A stretch of 64,000 bases of DNA from Symbiodinium natans (taxonomy: Eukaryota; Sar; Dinophyceae; Suessiales; Symbiodiniaceae), in assembly GCA_905221605.1 (NCBI GenBank), contig CAJNDS010002589.1, forward strand, positions 161,001 to 225,000, in the 5' to 3' direction. Made by a program: the position numbers and the translations under genes. Shown here one piece after another: positions 46,001-55,400 of the stretch (position 1 is its first letter; each line of letters starts with the position of its first letter). The notes below the pieces were generated by a model that was not told where the DNA came from, searched no databases, and saw nothing but the letters and a program-made list of their open reading frames with translations.

Positions 46001-48518
46001 CTGCTTGGGCCAGCGAAGCCCTAGCAGCCCGCTTCGCGAACGCGAAGACTCACGCACATGGAGGCATCACTTAAGGGAGGCACTTAAGGGAGCTTGGGAG
46101 GGAGGCTTCGGGTTTAGTGTTTCGGGTCTGGACGGGTTTCGGGTTTTTTTTTGGGGCTTTCCGGCGTTTAGGGTCTGTAGGGTTTATGGGGTTTGTACGG
46201 TTTAGCTTTTCGGCTTTATAATTACGAGTGAGCGAAGTGATTATATGTACTGAGTGAACGAAGTGAGTGAACGAAGTGAGCGGTTTATAATGCAAGCGAG
46301 TGACCGAAAAGGAACTAATTATGTTGCGTGCTCACTAAAAGTCTCATTGCATGCGTGCCAATGATTGAATTTAGGCTTAAGGGTTGGGAGGGAGATTCAG
46401 ACCCTAAACCCTCAACCCTAAGACCCGAAGGCTTAAGCGAGCTGAAGGGACTCGACTCCCCCTACCCCTCTCCTGGTGCGTCCTGCGCGCAAGTCTGTGT
46501 GCTCTGAACTGTCGCTGTTTCCTTCGGAGCTTTTGCGTGTCTGGGGTAGAGGGCTTCGTAGGGGTGTAGACTTATGGGGCTTGTTTGCCCTTTGTTTCAG
46601 GATCTTGGCTTTCTGGGTGTTTCTGCGTTAGATGTTTGTGTGAATTCGGGAAGAAGGCGTTACTGAAGGGCGCAGCGTGCGGGCGCAAGAAGCCCATGCA
46701 GGAAGGGCTTAGGGTTTGTACCTTGGTGACCAAATAGGGTTCTCAGGGCTCACAGGCTTTGACCTCGCACCCTACACCTTATACCCTGAATCTAAAACCC
46801 CTAGACCCGAAACCCTAAACCCTAAACCCATGGCAGGACAGCACTTCGTACCGCAGAAAGCGGCGGACTTGAACGTCGTTGTCGACTTCCTCAAGACTGG
46901 TCACTTGTTCGGGCAAATACTTCCCCTAAGCCCAAAGCCCGAAGCCCTAAGCCCCAAGCCCAATACCCTAAACCATAAACCCTAAACCCTAAACCCTAAA
47001 CCCTAAACCCTAAACCCTAAACCCTAAACCCTATAACCCTATAAACCCCAAACCCTAAACTCCACGAGCTATGCCATGACTTCCTGTGATGCAGTATCGC
47101 ACAAGCTCCGAGCAGAATCCAATTGCAGGCCCCACTTGCAGGACGACTCTGGAGTGTGATGCATTTAGGGTTTAGAGCTGGAGCCCCATCATAGGGTTTA
47201 GGGTTTAGGGGTTTAGGGGTTTAGGGTTTAGGGTTTAGGGTTTAGGGCTATTTGTTTAGGGCTCAGGGTTTGGGATGTCTGGCCTGGTTTTCCAGAATTG
47301 GCAGTAGACGTGGAGAAACCCTACAAGCATTCCACAAGAGGGTCCCACTTGTACAATGGTGCCCCCCCCTCCCCCCCAAATCCATACTACACAGGGTGTG
47401 CTTGCTAAAACCTCAAACCCTAACCAGAGAGCACCATACACGCCTTGCCCAATAACAGTGCATGTGCTGTGTCCATACATCATTGCTACAATTACTGTTG
47501 CGTAGGCGTGAGCATAGTATGACTATTTCGTACATTCGCTCCCATTTTTGGTAACAGTAGTTTGTAACCCTTGTCTTTGCCTTCCTTCGCACGGGAGCTC
47601 AGTTGTTTTGTTTATAGCGGCGACCACAAACATTTCAAGTTTGGGCCGTTCATAAGGTACAATCATGTCCACATCCTTTAGTACCTTTTAGAATGATTAG
47701 ATCTGAACGGAACACCAATAATATCTTTCCCATTTTCGAAATACGGTATTTGCAGGTGCATGGGCGAAGCGAATAAGACACCAGAAAACATGAAGGTAAT
47801 CATGTGATGTCAAGATACGACCATAAGATAGACAGTTCCCTCAAAAGGTCACTGGGCTACCAAGAAACACACTTTCAGTCGTGCTAAACCGGGGCAGGGG
47901 AATCCTGTATGTGGTTGCTTTTGTTTAGGGTTTAGGGTTAAGGGTTTAGGGTTTAGGGTTTAGGGTTTAGGGTTTAGGGGGTTCCAGACGTTGATGCACC
48001 AGTTCTTGCGGAGGGAGGCACGACACGTGGTCTTCGGTGCCTTCTCCCGCTGAAGCTTAAAATTGGGGTCCAAAAAAACCCATTCTGCTTTCATTCCTAT
48101 GTGAACCATGAACATCATAAATCTTTGTAGGGGGTCATATACCCTATACTACTGTAGTTCCTATGAGGGTATATGAACCATAAACCCTTTTCGGGTTCAT
48201 TTGGTCCCCCAGGACCTGATGCAAAGGGTGAGCCCTGGCAAGGCCACGGCCACGACAGCGCCTCGGCTACCCCCGCGGCTGCGCCCAAGGCTGCGCCCAA
48301 GGCTGCGCCCAAGGCGGGGTTTAGGGTTTAGGGTTTAGGGGTCTAGGGGTCTAGGGGTCTAGGGGTCTAGGGGTCTAGAGGTCTAGGGGTCTAGGGGTCT
48401 AGGGGTCTAGGGTTTAGGGTTTAGGGCGCCCAAGGCAGCGCCGGCGGGGCCTCCGACTCAGGCTCCTGCGCCTCGGACTCCAGCTGCGGTTGAGGATCCA
48501 GTTTTCTGCAGAGCTTAA
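40046..48518 (+). CDS. FSH1-family serine hydrolase with Ala/Pro/Lys-rich tail
   Basis: Exons: 40046-40117 (ATG), 40397-40468, 42072-42141, 43094-43145, 43413-43478, 44548-44620, 45988-46063, 46837-46912, 47129-47141, 47988-48048, 48213-48313, 48435-48518 (TAA). They total 816 nt, 271 aa. The alpha/beta-hydrolase hallmarks of the FSH1/OVCA2 family occur in order: LALHGFGQN (6-14), LDAPHRLP, YDGILGFSQGA with nucleophile Ser91, VVLISGFGKP, IHGTQDDHIP with the acid Asp136 or 137, and GGQHFVP with His163. A C-terminal extension has AAAPK repeats. Expected activity is esterase or thioesterase; the substrate is unknown. Donors are 7 GC, 3 GA, no GT and one apparent GG at 44621. If exon 47129 is read through, a TGA at 47157 would end the protein early. 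I prefer the longer version because all later phases fit. Confidence 0.86.
45741..45780. mobile_element. Family A element, right half only
   Basis: Only the right arm remains (AAGGATTGTTAGTCTAAGGG to ACATCCCAAT). The left arm is replaced by telomere-like sequence ending CCCTAAACTGC. Confidence 0.7.
45846..45964. mobile_element. Long AT-rich hairpin element
   Basis: Arms of about 50 bases (GAGACTCCAAAGAGCCCAAT...; inverse ...ATTGGGCTCTTTGGGACTC) are separated by a short loop around AGGGATCCTT. It ends 23 bases before FSH exon 45988. No coding capacity; a MITE of a fourth kind. Confidence 0.8.
46238..46300. repeat. GAGTGAACGAAGT short tandem repeat
   Basis: Four degenerate copies of GAGTGA(A/G)CGAAGT with GAGTGACCGAAA after them. 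It lies in the FSH intron 46064-46836; significance unknown. Confidence 0.8.
48049..48212. mobile_element. Family B element forming a whole FSH intron
   Basis: The 164-base intron between exons 47988-48048 and 48213-48313 consists almost entirely of family B sequence: AAAATTGGGGTC near the donor, TCATATACCC and GGGTATATGA arms, and GGGTTCATTTGGTCCCCCAG, whose last AG is the splice acceptor. It has no telomere array, unlike its neighbours. Confidence 0.75.
48330..48411 (+). repeat. Variant 9-mer array (GGGGTCTAG)n in a short FSH intron
   Basis: Nine copies of a nine-base unit bordered on both sides by TTTAGGG units. With them it fills the 121-base intron 48314-48434, inserted in a run of Ala-Pro-Lys codons. 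Confidence 0.93.
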
Positions 48519-49492
48519 GGCCCTGAATCCCTGAATCCCGATATGACCACATATGGCTACCCCACAAAAATTTCAAGTTTCAAAACCTCCCCCCCCAAAA
48601 AAAACCCACTCCAGGCTCGCCAGTCACGCTGCCCTGATCTGGAGGAGGGGTTGAGGGCTTTAGGCACTGAATTGCACAGGCAGAGGGCGACCACAATCTG
48701 AGTAGCTTCTAACCTCGTATGCATAATCCTCCACAATGCCCAGGGTACCCAGCAACTCGGTGATTTTGAGAGCTGTCCAAGGTGATCCCCAAGTTTCTGT
48801 CGACTTGGATTCCAGTGGCACACACTTGTCATGCAGAGACTGCATCAGATCTATCCTGACGTCAGCATTTCCACGATTTGGAGTCCGCGTCTAAACCCTA
48901 ATGCCCTCTTTTTTGAGCCCTAAACCCTCATCCCTACTTCCGAATAAACCGTCATGTCACAACCCTAGTAAGCCCTATAGACCCGAATCGTTAGACCCTA
49001 ATAATGCAGAGACTCCCAGGTTTCCAGAACCTTGGTGATCCTTACCCGGTAATCCGCGAGACTGCAGGGTAGCCACCCATCATAAGGAAAAGCGTCCAGG
49101 GCTTTGGGGCTTAATGAGGGTTCATTGAGATTTGATTAGGGTTTGGGGTTGAACCAGTTTTCGTTATAAGGTTTCATCAGGGTTCAGGGTGTAGCAAGAT
49201 GTCATTACATGACTTCGCGGGGTTTACATTGTGAGGTTAAATGTAAAATTAGATTTAGTAGCGTTTGGGGCTGCATGCAAAGGGGCGATTATAAGTAAAG
49301 TTTAGTTGTCGGGTTTAGGGTGCTGTCCACCTAGCCTGGTCTTTTCACGCGTATTGTTATAAAGCATGAATATGGGTACTTTGGGGCTCCGAGTGGGTTT
49401 AGGGTTTTGGGTTTTGGGTTTAGGGTGTAGGGTTTAGGGTGTAGGGTTTAGGGTGTAGGGTTTAGGGTTTAGGGTTTGGGGTGCTTGTCCAG
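48519..49492. other. Intergenic region with a possible minus-strand gene relic
   Basis: It lies between the FSH stop and the first supported YbaK exon. Positions 48845 to 48660 on the minus strand give 61 codons that read like real protein (TELLGTLGIVEDYAYEV, YSDCGRPLPVQF), flanked by no clear splice sites. It may be a relic of another gene or element. On + an ATG at 48831 followed by a GT at 48861 might be the YbaK first exon. The rest is degenerate telomere repeat and AT-richer unique sequence (49130-49380). Confidence 0.4.
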
Positions 49493-52400
49493 GAGCTGCG
49501 AAACGCCCTGCGGGTCTACGGCTCCTCTGCCATCTGCACGGATCAGGCCCCCCAAATCAGGAACCGGGACCGGCTACAGAACCCTTGTGGACCAAAACAG
49601 CCCTAAAAGGGTTTAGGGTTTAGGGTTTAGGGTTTTATGCTTCATATACCTCAACAGGAACTATAGAAGTATGGGGTATGTGACCCCAATGTTGGGATTC
49701 ATTTCGTCCCCAAGGTAAGGCAACGCTTCCTTCTAGGATAGTGGCCCATGGCCCTGGTAGTCAACGGCAATGTGTAAAGGTCGAGAGTCTTCTGTGCAAG
49801 GCCTAATTCCTACGTGCCATAGAAGCCAACCCCAGCGCTAGCTTTCTTCTCCGACAGCTGATAAACCTTTTGGTATTCCTTATTCAGTAGGTATAAGAAA
49901 GTTTAACCTTTTGCCCCTTGGTTATTGGAGAAGCAAGCTAGAGGGTTGAGGGTTTTGAGATTTCGGATTTGAAGGCTTGAGGTTTCAGGGGTCGAGGGCT
50001 CAGGTTTTCTTTGGTTCAGGGCTCCCTGAACCCGAAAGCCTCACCTTCATTGCAGTTCTGCGCTACAACCCTCAACCCTAACCCCTGAAGCCTGAACTCC
50101 TACTACTAAACCCTGAACCCGAAACCCTGAACCCTAAACCCTAAACCCTTGACCCCAAACCCTAAACCCTAAACCCTAAACCCTGAACCTGTCTCGCAAG
50201 GCTGCCGAGCCGCTGGGTGCCGGCGCAGAGGCCGCTGCCAGAGCCCAGTCCTCTGAGTATCTGCCGCTTGGGAAAGTCTTTTTTGGGGGTTTTGGGTGTG
50301 GGGTTTAGGGTTTAGGGTTTAGGGTTTAGGGTTTAGGGTTTAGGGTTTAGGGTTTAGGGTTTAGGGTTTGTAGTGTATGTGTGGGATTTCGGGTTGAAGG
50401 TTTATAGTTTTTTTTTTTTTTTTTTTTTGGGGGGGGGGGGGGGCTGTTAGGTTGCTTAGGGTTTTTAGGGTTTATAGGGGTTACAGGATTTATAGTGCTT
50501 ATATGTTTATATGGGTTTATAGGCGTACATAGGGTTTTAAGGGTTCATAAGGTTTATAGGGTTTAGGGTTTTCGGGCGCTCTTGAAAAGATGGGTTTAGG
50601 GAACCGGAGTTGCGGCTTCAGGGTTTTTGGGGTTACAAGGGATGTGAGAAGTCATGTACAGTATCTAGGACCAGCAGCCTGTATCCGACGCTTATCCAAA
50701 CCCTAAACCCCAAACCAGAAACCCTAAACCCCAAACCCCAAACTCTAAACCCTAGACCTAAAACCCCAAACCCCAAACCCTAAAGCCTAAACCCTGTTCT
50801 GCGCCGCGGAAGTCGGCACGATATTAACCCCAAACACCTCAGCTCCAAACCTTGCGAGCTTTCGGAAAAAGTGTCTATACCAGGATGTGCTATTATACCC
50901 TACAATCCCTTGAAAGGCCCTTTATAGGGTTCATTATGTGGATTTTAAGGCCTAATAGCCCATCCTGGTCTAGCCTAGGGATGGTTGGAAATAGGCCCAT
51001 GTTTCCTTGTTTTGGGGGTTGGGGTTCTCCTTATAGTCCCCTTAAACCCAACAAGTGTCGACAGGTGTTTTTCGGGCTGTTTAGGGGTTTGGGTGTTTGA
51101 CATATATGTTTCTGGTTTTTCGGGTTACTTAGGGATACTTGGAAATCATTGTTGATTTTTGGGTACTTTGATTCCTAAAACCCTAAACCCCAGAACCCTA
51201 AACCCTTTGCTAGGGTTCCAAGTTCAGTATAGTATATAGGACGTGTTTTCATGATATGATTTGATTTGAAGTTTAAGGTGTTTGGTTGGGATGTTACCCC
51301 TTGTACGAACAGTCCTGAATAGGGATTATCCCTATTCAGGACTGTTAGTATTAGAGGGAACATCACAAGCGTTTAATTTTAATTGCTAACCCGAAACCCT
51401 AAACCCTAAACCCTAAACCCTAAACCCTAAACCCTAAACCCTAAACCCTAAACCCTAAACCCTAAACCCTAAACCCTAAACCCTAAACCCTAAACCCTAC
51501 CGAGGCCTGACGAGCTTGCCCCGCCCGGCACTGGCACCTACGAGCGGAGCCTTGGCAGAAAGGATCCCGTCGGGCTTGGTGTGCGGGTTTAGGGTTTAGG
51601 GTTGAGGGTTTAGGGTTTAGGGTTTAGGGCTTGGACCAAAGGGACCCCAAAATTGGGGTCATATACCCTATACTACTAGAATTCCCAACAGCCCTTCGAA
51701 GGGTTGGGTTTCTATCTGTACAGGCGGGGGGCCCGAACTTTATCATGTTTGTCTTACTGGCGGTTGGGCTGCACAGCCGGGTTATTTCCTATATCTTAGT
51801 AGCTGGGTGAGTGCACTGTACACGTGTTGGGATACTATACTCCCCTATAGAACTGAAAGTGTACACTTTTCTCGAGCCTGTGCACTCAGCAACTAAAATA
51901 CAAGGTATGTGAACCCCACCCTAAACCTTAAACCCTAAACCCTAAACCCTAAACCCTAAACCCACTAACCACAAGCCCATTTAGGGTTCATGTGCTCCCC
52001 AAGGTGGGGCTTAGGGTTTAGGCCTTGTCGGGGGTTTACCCTAAACCGTTTACCCTAAACCCTAAACCCTAAACCCTAAACCCTAAACCCTAAACCCTAA
52101 ACCCTAAACCCCAGAAGGGATCGACGCCGAGGGTTTCGGGTTTTAGGGTTTAGGAAGGTATTCTCAGTTCGAACGGGACTTTAGGCTTTCGAACCTCTGC
52201 TGGGTTTGGGGGTTTTGTGCTGCTTCTGGGGCTCCCCTAAGCCCCTAAAACCATCCACCCTAAACCCCCTAAACCCCCTAAACCCCCTAAACCCCCTAAA
52301 CCCCCTAAACCCCCTAAACCCCCTAAACCCCCTAAACCCCCTAAACCCCCTAAACCCCCTAGAACCCCTAGACCCCCTAGACCCCCTAAACCCCCTAAAC

Positions 52401-55400
52401 CCCGTAAACCCCCTAAACCCCCTAAACCCCTAAACCCCCTAACCCCGCTAAACCCGCTAAACCCTAAACCCTCAACCTTAAACCCTGAACCCTAAACCCT
52501 ATCCTTAGCACAACAAGAGCCGTACACTGCTGCTCCCCGAAGACAGCCAACCCCTCAGCTCCCAAACCCTAGAGCACCCCGTATCGCCCCAGGATTAGGG
52601 TTTAGTGTTTAGGGTGTGTAACTTCCCGGACTCCCGATTAAGAAATCTGCAAGCCTCTATCAACCCTCTAGACTTCAGATCCCATCTATTCCCCAAAAGA
52701 CCCTGAACCCTACAAACCCAAAATCCCAAACCCTGCGGTTTAGGGGTTCAGGGTTTAGGGTTCAGGGCTAAACCCTAAACCCTATCAACCCTGAGCCCTA
52801 TCAACCCTGAAGCCCTCCAACCCACTGAGACCCCTAAACCCTAAACCCTAAACCCCAAACCCTAAACCCTAAACCCTAAACCCTAAACCCTAAACCCTAA
52901 ACCCTAAACCCTAAACCCTAAACCCTAAACCCAGGCTCAAGGCTCTCCTGGGTGCGGTGGGCGCCGAGTACAGTGAGCTAGGGCCACACACACCCTGCCG
53001 GACATCGGAGGACTCGGTTCAGGCGGGGTTTAGGGTTTAGGGTTTAGGGTTTAGGGTTTAGGGTTTAGGGTTTAGGGTTTAGGGTTTAGGGTTTAGGCTT
53101 TAGGTTTAGGGTTTAGGGTTTAGGGTTTAGGATTTAGGGAGGGTTTAGGGTTTAGGGTTTACGACTTAGGGTTTCTGGTTTAGGGGTGAATTGCTTTTTT
53201 AGGTTTGCGGGTCTGCAGGGTTTACAGGGTTTAGGGCTCATGGGCTTATAGGGTTAAGGATCTAGGGTGTATAATTAGGGTTTAGGGTCTTGTTACAGGT
53301 TTGAGGGGTTTATAGGGTTAAGGCTGAACGGAAGTGGGACTGAGGCTTGGGTGCATGTAGTAGTCGGTTTTAGGAGTGCAGGGTTCGGGGCCTCATAATT
53401 TGCATGTATGTGGTCAATAAGCAGCGTGTTTAGGGTTTAGGGTTTAGGGATATATACATACGTAGATAGCGCGCTCTGTAGGGCTTGGGGCTTTGAGGGT
53501 TTAGGGTTGAGGGTCTGGGTGTATCCCTAACCCTAAACCCTAAACCCTAAATCCTAAACCCTAAACCCTAAACCCTAAACCCTAAACCCAAACCCTACAC
53601 CCTAAACCCAAAGCCCAAAACCCTAAACCCTAACCCCTTAACCCTAAACCCCCAACGCGCAAGGTGCGCCTGGCGGGCGGATGGTCCGACGTTACCCTCC
53701 ACAGCGGCGCGAAGGCCATGTTGCTGAGGCCCCCCTTGAGCCGAACGTAGGGTTTCGGGTTTAGGGTTTAGGGTTTAGGGTTTAGGGTTTAGGGTTTAGG
53801 GTTTAGGGTTTAGGGTTTAGGGTTTAGGCTTTAGTTAGGATGCTTGGGGCTTGTGGTTTTTTTCTTTTTGCCTTGTGATGGAACCTCATGTCTTTCAATT
53901 TTTTTGCTTTGAAGGGCCAGCCGAGGCCCTTGGATCATACTCCTCTTTCCTCGGTTATCCTGCCGGTCTTCTTGGGGGGGAACAAGGGTTTCAGAGCTTG
54001 CTGCTGCCGTAAACCATTTGTTTAGGGTTTAGGGTTTCAGGGTTTAGGGTTTAGGGTACCCTCCGCAGGGGGCTTTAGGCTTACCAGGCCTTTGGAAGGA
54101 TATTGGGGTCATCTAAATTCTCAGGCTTGCATACTGAAGGGTTTAGGCATTCGGAGGTTGCAGGAAGGTTGGGTGGGGGCGGCTGAAGCTCCAGAACCCT
54201 AAATCCAAAACTCTCCGATAGGGTTAGGGCTTAGGGCTTAGGGCTTAGGGCTTAGGGCTTAGGGCTTAGGGCTTAGGGCTTAGGGCTTAGGGCTTAGGGT
54301 TTAGGGTTTAGGGTTTAGGGTTTAGGGTTTAGGGTTTAGGGTTTAGGAACCATCAGCCTTATCCCCTAAACCCTAGACCTTACACCCTAAACCTTAAGGT
54401 CTCAAGCCTTCAGATCGCCCGGAAAGTTTCACCCCCGCGCCACGCCCGCCGCCCGTTTAGGGTTTAGGGTTTAGGGTTTAGGGTTTCGGGTTTAGGGTTT
54501 GGGGTTGAGGGTTTCGGGTGTAGGGTTTACGGCTTGGAGTTTAGGGTTTCGGGTGTAGCGTTTGGGGTTTGGGGGTTTCGGGGTTTCGGGTTTAGGGTTT
54601 AGGCTTTGTGGTCTCGGGTGTAATTAGGGCCAAGGACTGCATCCGGCGCCTGGCTTCACACGGTGCTGCCTGCGGCCACCCGACCTTCGCACATTCGTGT
54701 CTTCGGGTGTTCGGGTGTTAGGGTGTTAGGGTGTTAGGGCGTTGGGTGTTTTTAAGGGTTCAGGGCTTAGGGTTTCAGGGTGTTGGGGTGTTAGGGTGTT
54801 AGGGTTTTGCTATTTTGTTTGGGGTTCGGGGTTGAGGGTTTGGGGTTTGGGGTTTAGGGTTTAGGGTTTTGGCTTGTTTCGTCTTTTTGGGGGGTCTGAA
54901 TGATTTCGTAGGGTTGAGCGAAAGGGCATTTGACAGCTTAAGGGGGTGTCGTAGGTTGTGGTTACTTTTCTTCGTTCGGTCCCTGTTGGAATACGACCCT
55001 CATTTGCAATGCCCCTAAACCCTACTGAACCCTAAACCCTAAACCCTAAGCCCCAAACCCAAGCAATGATGTTCTCCGGTTCGGACTTGAAGTCTGAGAG
55101 GCTGGTACATGTAGGGATTCTGCTTGTGAGGGCAGTTTTGAGAGCGTAGGTGTTGGCAGCTGGACCCTAAGTAATCGGGCCTATACAGCCACCCTAAAGC
55201 CAATATCCTAAACCCTTAAATCCTAAACCCTAAACCCTAAACCCTAAACCCTAAACCCTAAACCCTAAACCCTAAACCCTAAACCCTAAACCCTAAACCC
55301 TAAACCCTAAACCCTAAACCCTAAAGCCTAGCCCTCTCTGAGGATTGCAAGCTGAGCTGGAAGAAGGTTCGTGGCCTGCATGGCAAAGGCACGCGCATGG

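Noticed and set aside
47142-47159. Stop codon ending the FSH protein at PHLQDDSGV
   Set aside because: Possible, but using the GA donor at 47142 lets three further exons join in phase with an own stop; otherwise those exons would be an orphan gene without a start.
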